Part shown: positions 16,764 through 25,811 of the stretch, in pieces
How positions within the stretch are numbered: position 1 is the stretch's first letter
Layout of the letters: every line of letters begins with the position of its first letter
From: Alphaproteobacteria bacterium 33-17
GTDB taxonomy: Bacteria > Pseudomonadota > Alphaproteobacteria > Rickettsiales > 33-17
Assembly: GCA_001897445.1 (NCBI GenBank)
Contig: MKSX01000015.1
Location: 1-64,000, forward strand
Direction: 5' to 3'
Length of the DNA: 64,000 bases
Notes under the pieces: model-generated
What the model was told of the DNA's origin: nothing
Database searches by the model: none
The model's input: the letters and a program-made list of their open reading frames with translations, nothing else
Program-made: the position numbers and the translations under genes

Positions 16764-18156
16764 GACCTTCGTCTCCATTTATATTATTAAATATTTGCTC
16801 CCCACCAATTTGATACGTCGCATTGAATGGAAGAATTAAAACAAACTGAGTACCATTTCCTACTTCTGAATGTACTTCTATTTTCATTTCCTGAAGCTCA
16901 GCAAGTCTTTTGCATAAATATAGACCTATTCCGCTTCCAGATGTACCTGACGTATTAGTAGCCCTGAAGTACTTAGCAAAAATATTCTCTATTTCATCTT
17001 TAGGAATACCAATGCCATTATCTTTTATAACAATTTTGTAAGAGTCGGTGTCTAAAAAACCTTTAATCACGACTTTTGGGTCTGCTGAGTATTTTACAGC
17101 GTTAGATACAATGTTATCAAGTATCAATGTTATAAGTTTTTTGTCACCGATATATCGTTCTGGAACATTATTAAACGTTGCAACAATTTCAGCTGAAGGG
17201 TGTATATTTGTGTGATAAACAAGCAATGACTCTAAAGTTTCTTTTAAATCAAATACTTTGGGGTGAAATTTAAAATGACCGTTTTCAAACTTTTCTAGAG
17301 ATAATATAGATTCGGTTACTATTTGCAATCTCGAACTCATTGACTGCATTTTGTTAATTTGAGCCTTAATTATTTCAATACTTATATTACCTTTATCCAT
17401 CATTTTCTTAAGTAACTCAATAGAAGACTGAAGTATTGCTATCGGAGTTCTCATCTCATGACTTGCGGTAGTAATAAAATTTTGCTGCTCATCTAGTAAA
17501 GTTTTTTCCTTAATGAGTTCTAGTTTAAGTTTTTGAACCTTATGCTCGCCAATAATGGTACTTGATACATTTCTTGATACATCTAGCGACTTGTTAATTG
17601 CTAGAGCAAAAGCCATATAATTAGAAACTGCTTTTACAAACTCAATATCTTCCTGACTTAATGACTCATCTGTTCCAATAATTATTGCACCATAAAGGCT
17701 ACCAGAATAATATATACCAAAGTATTGATTAGCCAGAGCGCCATATTTTTTATATAGAATATTACTTTCTTTTCCTCTTTCAAAAACAAATTCTTTATAC
17801 GGAGCCACTACTGGCAATACTGTTTGAATGTGACTTAATATGTCGTGATATTTTAAAGTTGATTCAGGGCTTATTATATATAATTCAGACTCCCCTGACT
17901 TTGGAACAGCCGTATTTAAAAGACAAATATACTTAGCTTCAGGAAAAACACCCAATAAATAAGTTTTAAGTTTTTTAGCAATTACTTCCAGATCCTGATT
18001 ATTTCTGATAAAATCTAAAATTTCCTTTTGTAAGACATTGTGCTTCCCAAAATTACTTCGCTGTACAAAAAAATTATACCTCTTATACTCTATCAAAGTG
18101 AAGTAAAGTACAAAAGCAATAGCTATTAACATAAATATGGCATGATTATCAATCAC
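16741..18156 (-). CDS. sensor histidine kinase
   Basis: A 471-aa membrane-anchored kinase. One N-terminal transmembrane helix (AIFMLIAIAFVLYFTLIEY) leaves almost nothing in the periplasm. A GAF-like sensory region (about 40-195) follows, then a coiled linker, HisKA with phospho-acceptor H233 (TASHEMRTPIA), and a complete HATPase domain: N-box (DNIVSNAVKYS), G1 (DNGIGIPKDE) and G2 (GTSGSGIGLYLCKRL). Signals are therefore likely cytosolic. The start is GTG at 18156. It is translationally coupled to the downstream regulator. Confidence 0.93.
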   Translation of the reverse strand: MIDNHAIFMLIAIAFVLYFTLIEYKRYNFFVQRSNFGKHNVLQKEILDFIRNNQDLEVIAKKLKTYLLGVFPEAKYICLLNTAVPKSGESELYIISPESTLKYHDILSHIQTVLPVVAPYKEFVFERGKESNILYKKYGALANQYFGIYYSGSLYGAIIIGTDESLSQEDIEFVKAVSNYMAFALAINKSLDVSRNVSSTIIGEHKVQKLKLELIKEKTLLDEQQNFITTASHEMRTPIAILQSSIELLKKMMDKGNISIEIIKAQINKMQSMSSRLQIVTESILSLEKFENGHFKFHPKVFDLKETLESLLVYHTNIHPSAEIVATFNNVPERYIGDKKLITLILDNIVSNAVKYSADPKVVIKGFLDTDSYKIVIKDNGIGIPKDEIENIFAKYFRATNTSGTSGSGIGLYLCKRLAELQEMKIEVHSEVGNGTQFVLILPFNATYQIGGEQIFNNINGDEGHEKSIVH

Positions 18157-18337
18157 CGTATACTACCATAAATAGATTTTTGAATATTCATTTTTAATAA
18201 TACAACATTAAATTGCACAATGAAAATGTTTTTTCTATTTTGAGTTGCCTAATTAAATTATTTTTTTGAAAAAAGTGAAAAAGTCATATATTACAATTAT
18301 ATGTTATAGTTTTATCTTATTTTAAGGGTGATTTTTC

Positions 18338-19261
18338 TTGAAAAACATACGTTTAGGTACCAGATCCAGTCCATTGGCATTAAGACAGGCAAGTATAGTT
18401 AAGAACCTATTAATACAATCTACAGAACTTACTGAAGATAGTATTAATATAATTCCGATTACAACTTCTGGAGATAAATATGTTAATACCAAAATAAGCG
18501 ACCTTGGAATCAAGGGCGTTTTCACAAAAGAACTTGAAATTGCCTTACTTGAAGACCAGATAGATATTGCAGTCCACTCTTTAAAAGATATGCCAGCTGA
18601 AATACACCCACAACTTACAATATCATCATATCTGAAAAGAGACGACGTGCGCGATATCCTTATAGGATTTGACAAAGGCATTGAGTATTTACCAGCAGGC
18701 ACAAAAATAGGAACCTCCTCATTACGAAGGGAAGCCCAGATAAAAAAATATTCTCAAAATTTACATGTTGTACCTATTAGAGGAAATATAGGAACCAGAA
18801 TTTCTAAAGTTGGAGATGAAGTTGACGTTATCATTCTAGCAAAAGCAGGAATAGATAGAATGTCCTTTACTCCAGATTGCTATCATATATTTGGAACAGA
18901 CCAAATGCTCCCCGCTGCTGCTCAGGGCATTATAGCTATCGAAACAAAGTTAGGTAGTCAGGCAGAATCATTTGTAAAAGTACTTAACGATAATGATACA
19001 ATGTTAGCTGCTGAATGCGAAAGAGCATTTCTAAAAGGATGGGAAGAAGTCAAATTTCATTACACAGGCGAACATAGTAGCAGTTGTCGCATACCTTTAG
19101 CAGCGTTATCACAAATCAGCAATCATACAATACATATTAAGGCACTGGTGGAAGATAAAGGCGAACTATTTTTTGAAAATGACGTAGATAACATTGAAAA
19201 CAGAAATCAACTTGGTCATAGAGTTGCTTTGAAACTTGGAAAAATAATATTTGAAAAATAA
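18338..19261 (+). CDS. hemC: porphobilinogen deaminase (hydroxymethylbilane synthase)
   Basis: Polymerises four porphobilinogens to hydroxymethylbilane in haem synthesis. The N-terminus (KNIRLGTRSSPLALRQA) is diagnostic; FTKELEIALLEDQIDIAVHSLKDMP contains the catalytic Asp, and GTSSLRREAQI and PIRGNIGTR contain cofactor-binding arginines. SSCRIPLAAL holds the Cys that attaches the dipyrromethane cofactor. Length of 307 aa is normal. The start codon is TTG, with AAGGGTG 8-14 nt upstream. It is the first gene of a plus-strand run ahead of petABC; hemE and hemH are elsewhere in this window. Confidence 0.96.
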   Translation: MKNIRLGTRSSPLALRQASIVKNLLIQSTELTEDSINIIPITTSGDKYVNTKISDLGIKGVFTKELEIALLEDQIDIAVHSLKDMPAEIHPQLTISSYLKRDDVRDILIGFDKGIEYLPAGTKIGTSSLRREAQIKKYSQNLHVVPIRGNIGTRISKVGDEVDVIILAKAGIDRMSFTPDCYHIFGTDQMLPAAAQGIIAIETKLGSQAESFVKVLNDNDTMLAAECERAFLKGWEEVKFHYTGEHSSSCRIPLAALSQISNHTIHIKALVEDKGELFFENDVDNIENRNQLGHRVALKLGKIIFEK

Positions 19262-19349
19262 AAACGTTTCGCAACCGCTAAGATCTTGTCATTTATAAAA
19301 AAATATGCTTTTCTATAATAATAAATCATATAAAAAGTAGATTAAACTC

Positions 19350-19877
19350 ATGAGTAATAATGAAAATACAAAAGAAGTAACAAGAAGAGATTTTCTGACA
19401 TTAACAGCTACTGCTGTAGCTGGCGTGGGCGCGGCATGTGCTTTATGGCCTCTTGTAGATTCGCTTAATCCATCAGCCGATGTACTTGCTATGTCCTCAA
19501 CAGAAGTTAACCTTGCAAACATAGCTGAAGGTCAGAGTGTAACAATTATGTGGCGTGGTAAACCTGTTTTTGTAAAACACAGAACAGCGGCTGAGATCGA
19601 AGAAGCAAGAAAAGATGATAATGCTACTTTGATTGATCCTCAACTTGATGAGGAAAGAGTAAAAAAGGGCAAAGAGCAGTGGCTTGTTTTAATTGGTATA
19701 TGTACTCACTTAGGATGCGTACCCTTGTCAAATCAGGGAGATTACAAAGGCTGGTTCTGCCCTTGTCATGGTTCTCACTATGATACTTCAGGACGCATTA
19801 GAAAAGGTCCTGCACCCCTTAATCTTGCTATACCAAATTATGAATTTTTAAGCGACACATTAGTTAGAATTGGATAA
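19350..19877 (+). CDS. petA: ubiquinol-cytochrome c reductase Rieske iron-sulfur subunit
   Basis: Carries the [2Fe-2S] cluster of the bc1 complex on the periplasmic face. An N-terminal Tat-type signal anchor ([19 protein letters not shown]) precedes the globular domain. The ligands C118 and H120 (CTHLGC) and C137 and H140 (CPCHGSH) are present, with C123 and C139 for the disulfide, followed by [10 protein letters not shown]. Length of 175 aa is normal. petB starts 3 bp after its stop, in a petABC operon. Confidence 0.98.
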   Translation: MSNNENTKEVTRRDFLTLTATAVAGVGAACALWPLVDSLNPSADVLAMSSTEVNLANIAEGQSVTIMWRGKPVFVKHRTAAEIEEARKDDNATLIDPQLDEERVKKGKEQWLVLIGICTHLGCVPLSNQGDYKGWFCPCHGSHYDTSGRIRKGPAPLNLAIPNYEFLSDTLVRIG

Positions 19878-19880
19878 ATC

Positions 19881-21101
19881 ATGAACACAACAGATGAAAA
19901 CAAAAAACAAACAGTATCCGAATGGATTGAATACAGGCTTCCTGTATTCAGCTTCTTAAAACACTTAAGAGACTATAGAACTCCAAAAAACTTAAGCTAT
20001 GCTTGGAACTTCGGTTCTCTCGCTGGTATTGCACTTATGGTGCAAATTTTTACTGGTCTGTTTTTAGCAATGCATTATACACCACACGTTTCTCATGCAT
20101 TTGATAGCGTTGAAAACATCATGCGGAATATTAACTACGGTTGGTTAATAAGATATATGCATGCAGTTGGCGCATCTATGTTTTTTGTGGTTGTTTACGC
20201 TCACATTGGCAGAGGCTTATATTATGGCTCATACAAATCACCAAGAGAATTGGTTTGGTTTGTAGGAATTATCATATTCCTGCTTATGATGGCAACAGCA
20301 TTTATGGGATACGTACTGCCTTGGGGTCAAATGAGCTTTTGGGGTGCAACAGTAATTACCAACCTTTTCTCAGCTATTCCCTTTGTTGGTGAATCAATAG
20401 TAACATGGCTTTGGGGTGGTTTCTCGGTAGACAATCCGACACTTAACCGTTTCTTTGCTTTGCATTACTTACTTCCATTTATTATTGCAGCTGTAGCAAT
20501 TATTCATATTATTGCCCTGCATATGCATGGATCTAATAATCCAACAGGCGTTGAAGTAAAAACCGAAAAAGATACTATACCTTTCCATCCTTACTACACT
20601 ATTAAAGACTTTTTTGGTTTTGGTATATTTTTCCTAATATTTGCTTACTTCCTATTCTTTTATCCAAATTCTTTAGGTCATCCAGATAACTACATACCTG
20701 CAAACCCTTTAGTTACACCTCCACACATTGTACCTGAATGGTACTTCCTGCCGTTCTATGCAATTTTAAGAGCAGTTCCTAGTAAACTAGGCGGTGTACT
20801 TGCAATGTTTGCTGCTATTCTGGTGTTATTTGCTTTACCTTGGCTTGACAAATCTAAGGTAAAAAGCGGTGCATACCGTCCTGTATTTAAATGGGTGTAC
20901 TTAGTATTCATATTAGATGTAATTGCACTTGGTTACATAGGCGGTCAGCCAGCGGAAGAACCTTATATAACAATTGGTAGACTTCTAACCATGGTATACT
21001 TTGGTTATTTCTTTGTTGCGCTTCCATTTCTTTCAAAATATGAAAAGACTCTACCTTTACCAGAGTCAATTAGTAGCGCATATTCCAGTAAAGGTAATTA
21101 G
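19881..21101 (+). CDS. petB: cytochrome b of the bc1 complex
   Basis: Polytopic membrane subunit holding haems bL and bH and both quinone sites. The haem ligand histidines lie in [12 protein letters not shown] with [10 protein letters not shown], and in [10 protein letters not shown] with [10 protein letters not shown]. The Qo-site motif is present as [14 protein letters not shown]. Eight transmembrane segments can be followed. Length of 406 aa is typical for alphaproteobacteria. It sits between petA and petC with 1-3 bp gaps. Confidence 0.98.
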   Translation: MNTTDENKKQTVSEWIEYRLPVFSFLKHLRDYRTPKNLSYAWNFGSLAGIALMVQIFTGLFLAMHYTPHVSHAFDSVENIMRNINYGWLIRYMHAVGASMFFVVVYAHIGRGLYYGSYKSPRELVWFVGIIIFLLMMATAFMGYVLPWGQMSFWGATVITNLFSAIPFVGESIVTWLWGGFSVDNPTLNRFFALHYLLPFIIAAVAIIHIIALHMHGSNNPTGVEVKTEKDTIPFHPYYTIKDFFGFGIFFLIFAYFLFFYPNSLGHPDNYIPANPLVTPPHIVPEWYFLPFYAILRAVPSKLGGVLAMFAAILVLFALPWLDKSKVKSGAYRPVFKWVYLVFILDVIALGYIGGQPAEEPYITIGRLLTMVYFGYFFVALPFLSKYEKTLPLPESISSAYSSKGN

Positions 21102-21102
21102 T

Positions 21103-21861
21103 ATGAAGAAAATATTTAGTACAGTCTTATTTAGCCTTTTAGCTACAAACATAGCTCTTGCCGCTTCAGATGCTAAACATCCTATTCAGCAAGAATGGGC
21201 TTTTGATGGTTTTTTTGGTAAGCAGGATGTTCAGTCCATTCAAAGAGGTTTTCAGGTTTATCGTGAAGTATGTAGCGCATGTCACGGAATACATAGAGTT
21301 GCCTACAGAAACTTAAAAGAAATTGGGTTTACAGAAGGCGAAATCAAAACTATAGCTCAAAGCTATACAGTTGTTGATGGTCCAAATGACGATGGCGAAA
21401 TGTTTGAAAGACTGGGTCGCCCTGCTGACTATTTTGTACCTCCATATAAAAATGAAAAAGCAGCAAGAGCAGCAAACAACGGAGCTTATCCTCTAGATTT
21501 ATCGTTAATTATCAAAGCCCGTGAAGATGGCGCTAATTATGTATACTCGCTTTTAAATGGTTACGATGAAAAAGCTCCTGAAGGTATTGAGCTCGGACAA
21601 GGTTTGCATTACAATCCATACATGGCAGGCGGAAAAATTGCTATGACAAAACCTTTGTCTGATGGTCAGGTAACCTATGCAGACGGTACATCAAGCACAG
21701 TAGAACAAATGTCTAAAGATGTTGTAAACTTTTTACAATGGACAGCAGAACCTGAAATGAATAAAAGAAAATACATGGGCGTAAGAACCTTTCTGTATCT
21801 ATTAACATTTACTTTACTATTCTACTTTGTTAAACGCCGTTTATGGTCAAATGTTAAGTAA
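21103..21861 (+). CDS. petC: cytochrome c1
   Basis: Haem-c subunit of the bc1 complex that passes electrons to cytochrome c. I start at ATG 21103 (MKKIFSTVLFSLLATNIALA), which gives a standard Sec signal peptide and 252 aa; a longer in-frame extension runs back into petB and is rejected. The haem attachment motif is C57-SA-C60-H61. GRPADYF, GLHYNPYMAGGKIAM (likely Met ligand region) and a C-terminal membrane anchor (FLYLLTFTLLFYFVKRRLW) follow. A large palindrome follows the stop. Confidence 0.97.
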   Translation: MKKIFSTVLFSLLATNIALAASDAKHPIQQEWAFDGFFGKQDVQSIQRGFQVYREVCSACHGIHRVAYRNLKEIGFTEGEIKTIAQSYTVVDGPNDDGEMFERLGRPADYFVPPYKNEKAARAANNGAYPLDLSLIIKAREDGANYVYSLLNGYDEKAPEGIELGQGLHYNPYMAGGKIAMTKPLSDGQVTYADGTSSTVEQMSKDVVNFLQWTAEPEMNKRKYMGVRTFLYLLTFTLLFYFVKRRLWSNVK

Positions 21862-21867
21862 CCTTAC

Positions 21868-21915
21868 TAACAAGTAGAATAAAGGGGGTATATACCCCCT
21901 TTATTCTACTTGTTA
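21868..21915 (+). terminator. 48-bp perfect palindrome after petC
   Basis: The two 24-nt halves are exact reverse complements with no spacer, centred on TATATA within GGGGGTATATACCCCC. It starts 7 bp after the petC stop, so an RNA hairpin here would terminate or protect the petABC mRNA. A short T-rich stretch (TCTTTATAATTCT) follows. It is longer than terminators normally need. Confidence 0.65.
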
Positions 21916-22338
21916 AGTCTTTATAATTCTGGTATGCGTTATTTCCCCATTCACCTAGGTTTTATTACACTTCGTTCATCATTCCTGTACCATAATTCAA
22001 ATACCTTAACTATAAATCCCCGCTATATCGATTACCCCAACTCTCTTAAGTTGAACTCCGTATATTTTTGTCCTTTCTTTACATTTATATTCCTAGACTT
22101 TCTCCTTCCTTTATAACACTTTCTACCTTCTTTTTTCACAACTATTGCGCTATAATCTAGAATTTAGCATCATAATTCAACTAACTTTAGAGTATAAAAA
22201 ATATAATTTTAATAACTGTTTCAACGACTACACCTAAGGAAATATATACAAATCATTGATTTATAAGTTTATTACTTTCATCAATTCTATCTTAAATAGA
22301 ATTTGATATAAAAAAACTCAAAAAAGCACCCTACACAC
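21916..22338. other. long intergenic region, no gene recognised
   Basis: About 420 bp with no convincing ORF (the longest reading frame has no ribosome binding site and no family look). The plus strand is strikingly poor in G and rich in C/T, especially 22060-22140. One hairpin, ATTCTAT (22284-22290) with ATAGAAT (22296-22302), lies about 100 bp before the next gene. I could not fold a tRNA or another known RNA here. It may be decayed sequence or a long leader. Confidence 0.4.
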
Positions 22339-22367
22339 TTGACACCACAATGCAAAAGTATTAATAT
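22339..22367 (+). promoter_or_regulatory. sigma70-type promoter of the zeta-like gene
   Basis: A perfect -35 TTGACA (22339-22344) is separated by 17 bp from TAATAT (22362-22367, 4 of 6 to the -10 consensus). It lies about 30 bp upstream of the ATG at 22399, which has AAAGG at 22388-22392. This is the best-matched promoter noticed in the window. Confidence 0.6.
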
Positions 22368-22398
22368 TTTAATAAAAAACTTTTTACAAAGGTAGCTT

Positions 22399-23967
22399 AT
22401 GTCTAGTAATAAGAATGGTGATATCTTAGACCAATCCTGGCAAGTACAAGGGGTTGACGCTTCTGAAAGAGCAAAGATTACAAAGCAAGGTAAATCTAAA
22501 TTCCAATTAGAAATTCCTACAATAGTTAAACACTCCGAAAACCCTACTAAAATTACCGCAGAACATGTTATACTAACGGGAAGCAATGATATAATAAATG
22601 CCGTTAGGTTACCAGCTACCCGAATGGCTAAATATGCCGCTATAGCTATTATTAATTGCAATCTTCAAGTTGAAAAGGAATCTGATTTAAAACCCACTTT
22701 TGAAAAATTATATCCTTTTGTACTTGATTACAGCACATCTAAAAATTTCAAAGATAACATGTCTAATCTAGAGAATGAATCAAGAACTCATGCAAAAGAT
22801 ATTGTTAGTAAGGTAATTAATGGCAAAGCTCGCACCAAAGAAGAAAAAGATGCTCAAAAACTTTACGATACGATTAAAAATAATTATAACAAACTTAACA
22901 GCCCTAAACTTAAACCTGAGCAATATCTGGAAAACATTCTCTTTGATCAAATTCATATGAAATCAATGGAAAAATTTATAGTCGCTGATTTAGAGCCTAA
23001 ACTTGTAAACCAAGCTAAGAAAGAAGGATTGCAAACACTTACTCCTAGATCTAACGATAGAACCACTTACTTTTTTGCAGGAGCTCCTGCTTCAGGTAAA
23101 GGTACATCTGTATCATTAAGAAGAAGAGAGGCTATCGAAAATGGTAAAAATTGGTCAGATATGGTAAAGATAAATACCGATACACATCGTGATTTTATAA
23201 TAGATGATAGGCTAACAACACAAAATATAGAGCAAAAAGCTGATTATAATCACGAAGAAGCAAGTCTAATATCAGAAATGTCATATCGATTGTATGAAAA
23301 GAAGCTTGACCAAGGATTAGCTGCAGACATGTTGATTGATGCTGTAGCAGTAAAGCAAAATAAACTTGATATGGCTCTCAAAAATGGAGGTCAAGCGAAA
23401 ATTGACGTAGTTTCTATACCAGCTGAAAAATGTGTTGAGAGAGCTTATGCTAGAGGTTTAGAAGAAAAAAGATTCGTGCCTACAAACTTCATAATATCTG
23501 CGAATGCTTCAATTCCAAGAGAATTTCATAATCTTATGAGTAATAATAATGGAAATAATATCGAATACCGAGTATTCGATAATGATGTTGCACGTGGTGA
23601 TATGCCTATTTTAATTGAAGAAGGTAACCTAAAAACAGGGAACATAGAAGTTCACAGGCCTGACTTATTAAATAAATTTCTAAATAAATCATCTCTTAAT
23701 ACTAAAGCTACAAAGCCGGATGAATTATATACCAAAGATTATAGTAAAGGAAATATCACTAATAATATACATACTGATTTAAAAACTAACAAAACTTTAA
23801 AAGTTCAATATAAAAATAACGCAATAAAATTTGACGAGCTAATGCAGGGATCAGAATTTAAAAGGGTAAAAAATTTCTTTCAAGATATAGAGGGCAATGC
23901 TAAAGTAACTAAAAATGCAAATAGTATAAATGCTGTTCCTCGCAAGAACCAATCTCCAAAATTATAA
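22399..23967 (+). CDS. zeta-toxin-like P-loop kinase domain protein
   Basis: A 522-aa protein without signal peptide. The N-terminal 220 residues are helical and unrecognised. A P-loop then appears, G228-APASGKG-T236 with K234, after a hydrophobic beta strand (TTYFFAGAP). It is followed by MVKINTDTHRDF (D261), an equivalent of the substrate-site Asp/Arg segment in zeta toxins, and by helices with EEASLISEMSYRLYEKKL. DVVSIPAEKCVERAYARG resembles a nucleoside-kinase lid. Zeta toxins phosphorylate UDP-activated sugars; several Legionella effectors have similar kinase folds. The C-terminus is basic. It could be a toxin or a secreted effector. The own promoter and the small gene 19 bp downstream are noted separately. 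Confidence 0.6.
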   Translation: MSSNKNGDILDQSWQVQGVDASERAKITKQGKSKFQLEIPTIVKHSENPTKITAEHVILTGSNDIINAVRLPATRMAKYAAIAIINCNLQVEKESDLKPTFEKLYPFVLDYSTSKNFKDNMSNLENESRTHAKDIVSKVINGKARTKEEKDAQKLYDTIKNNYNKLNSPKLKPEQYLENILFDQIHMKSMEKFIVADLEPKLVNQAKKEGLQTLTPRSNDRTTYFFAGAPASGKGTSVSLRRREAIENGKNWSDMVKINTDTHRDFIIDDRLTTQNIEQKADYNHEEASLISEMSYRLYEKKLDQGLAADMLIDAVAVKQNKLDMALKNGGQAKIDVVSIPAEKCVERAYARGLEEKRFVPTNFIISANASIPREFHNLMSNNNGNNIEYRVFDNDVARGDMPILIEEGNLKTGNIEVHRPDLLNKFLNKSSLNTKATKPDELYTKDYSKGNITNNIHTDLKTNKTLKVQYKNNAIKFDELMQGSEFKRVKNFFQDIEGNAKVTKNANSINAVPRKNQSPKL

Positions 23968-23986
23968 TTATTAAAAGGGTTATGAA

Positions 23987-24190
23987 ATGAAAAAAGGTTA
24001 TAAAAATCCACTTATTAGAAAACTAAGTAAAGAAAGTTTAGATTTCGCAGATGCTTATGATAAAAAACATGATATCAATGATGCATTAACTGAAACTTCT
24101 AAAGTCAAAGCACAAAATTGGGCTACAGGATACTTAGCTGAAGGGGGAAAAACAAACTTTAAAAAAGATTCATTACCTTCTAAAAAGTAA
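23987..24190 (+). CDS. small basic protein downstream of the zeta-like gene
   Basis: A 67-aa, Lys-rich soluble protein I do not recognise (starts MKKGYKNPLIRKLSKESL, ends SLPSKK). AAAGGG lies just upstream and the gap to the zeta-like gene is 19 bp, so they are probably cotranscribed. It could be an antitoxin, immunity or chaperone partner, or a small secreted protein. In known epsilon-zeta systems the antitoxin gene comes first, so the order here is unusual. The 284 bp after it hold nothing I recognise except a short GCGCT hairpin near 24400. Confidence 0.5.
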   Translation: MKKGYKNPLIRKLSKESLDFADAYDKKHDINDALTETSKVKAQNWATGYLAEGGKTNFKKDSLPSKK

Positions 24191-24474
24191 TCACAATATA
24201 TTTGCATTTATGTATGTCGTTATACTAAATTATGAGCTATATGTAAGTTTCTAACGAATACATAAAGCCTAACAATATTGATATTTTTAACAATTTCATT
24301 TACTTCATATTAAAATTAGGATATTATAAAGCAAATTTTGATATTTTATAATGATGCCAAATATCGCTATTACATTTTCATTTTTCTTCTTTTTTGCGCT
24401 GTAAAAGCGCGAACCATATTTTACACCCTACTACTTACAATTTAATATAACTAAACTTTACAAAGGAAATTCCT

Positions 24475-25662
24475 ATGAATCAAAGACTTATAGGATCGAT
24501 TTGCCTTATTGCAGGCACATCGATCGGAGCAGGTATGATAGCACTTCCTATTATGCTTGCAAAAATCGGCTTATTTGAAAGTATTATGCTCATGATTTTA
24601 ATATGGGCGATAATGTATTATTCCGCTTTAGCTAGTGTTGAATTAAATCTTCGCGCTGGAAAGGGCATTACGCTTGGTGAAGCAGGAGCTATATATAGTG
24701 GTCAAATTGCTTCAAAAATTGGTACTATTTCACTGAAAATATTATCATATTCATTACTTTCTGCTTATTTATATGCTGGATGCGATTTAATTAAAACGCT
24801 AACTGGATATAACCCTTATATCTTAGAAATATTAGCAGTTTTGCTAATTATTGTACTTACAACAAAAATTAGGCTTATAGAATATATAAACAGGATATTA
24901 TTCTTAGCAATGCTTTGTGTATTAGGATTGATTATAATATACATGATTCCTGCGTCTTCTTTACATAACTCAGGTACAGAAACCACATTACAATTAAGTA
25001 CAATTTTAGGTACTATACCTGTAATATTCACTTCTTTCGGATTTCAGGTTATATTCCATACCGTCACAGATTACTGCAATAAAGATGCAAGGCTTATCAG
25101 AAAAGCATTTTACTGGGGAAGCCTAATTCCTTTGCTTGTCTATACAATATGGACGTTAGGTATTTTAAATACAATAGCATCACATAACCCAGATCTTTAT
25201 GTAAATCTAATCAAAGGAAACGTGGAAATAGGTACATTAATTAATGAGCTTTCTATTATACTTAATAAATCTTATCTAAATAATTTGGTATGGGTTATAT
25301 CTATTTTGGCTATCACAACATCTATGATAGGTGTTAGCGTAGGCTTAAGTGGCTCCATTAGTAACTATTTAAACAGCAAAAATCTAGCGATAGGTAAAAA
25401 CAATCTAATTGCAGCACTATCTACAGTCCTACCAGGCTATATTGTTGCCAAACTCGCTCCAAACGCGTTTATAGCAGCCCTTGGGTTTGCAGGGATGATT
25501 TTAGTTGTTATAGCTATATTTTTACCTATGTATTTATTATATAAGTCAGATAAAGTGTCTGGGACATATTATTATAATTGTTTAAGCATTAAGTCATTGC
25601 GTTATATTGCTATAGGCTTTGGTATTTTGGTCACAATAATTGAAGTTAAAAACCTTATATAA
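24475..25662 (+). CDS. aromatic amino acid permease (TyrP/Mtr type)
   Basis: An inner-membrane importer of the hydroxy/aromatic amino acid permease family, probably for tyrosine or tryptophan. The N-terminal signature SICLIAGTSIGAGMIALPIMLAKIG is diagnostic (unwound helix 1 that binds substrate). About eleven hydrophobic segments follow, including FGFQVIFHTVTDYC in the middle. Length of 395 aa is normal. Its start has AAAGGA. It fits an organism that takes amino acids from a host; substrate specificity cannot be fixed from sequence. A strong hairpin follows. Confidence 0.88.
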   Translation: MNQRLIGSICLIAGTSIGAGMIALPIMLAKIGLFESIMLMILIWAIMYYSALASVELNLRAGKGITLGEAGAIYSGQIASKIGTISLKILSYSLLSAYLYAGCDLIKTLTGYNPYILEILAVLLIIVLTTKIRLIEYINRILFLAMLCVLGLIIIYMIPASSLHNSGTETTLQLSTILGTIPVIFTSFGFQVIFHTVTDYCNKDARLIRKAFYWGSLIPLLVYTIWTLGILNTIASHNPDLYVNLIKGNVEIGTLINELSIILNKSYLNNLVWVISILAITTSMIGVSVGLSGSISNYLNSKNLAIGKNNLIAALSTVLPGYIVAKLAPNAFIAALGFAGMILVVIAIFLPMYLLYKSDKVSGTYYYNCLSIKSLRYIAIGFGILVTIIEVKNLI

Positions 25663-25668
25663 AAATGT

Positions 25669-25700
25669 AAATGCGATAAGTAAAAAAACTTATCGCATTT
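25669..25700 (+). terminator. terminator of the aromatic amino acid permease gene
   Basis: A 13-bp perfect stem (25669-25681 with 25688-25700, AAATGCGATAAGT and its complement) and a six-A loop start 6 bp after the stop. The T-rich sequence following is short. Confidence 0.7.
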
Positions 25701-25811
25701 ATTTAGAATACATTTTAACGCATTGATTTTTTTAAGTATGTTCCAAAAAAACCTTAACTATCATCTATAAATATGATAATACTTTCCGCAAATTTAAACC
25801 CAAGGATTAAA

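Noticed and set aside
21001-21102. Longer N-terminus for cytochrome c1 inside petB
   Set aside because: The extension is out-of-frame petB sequence; ATG 21103 gives a proper signal peptide.
21910-22116. 68-codon plus-strand ORF after petC
   Set aside because: Starts inside the palindrome, lacks a Shine-Dalgarno and has an improbable residue mix.
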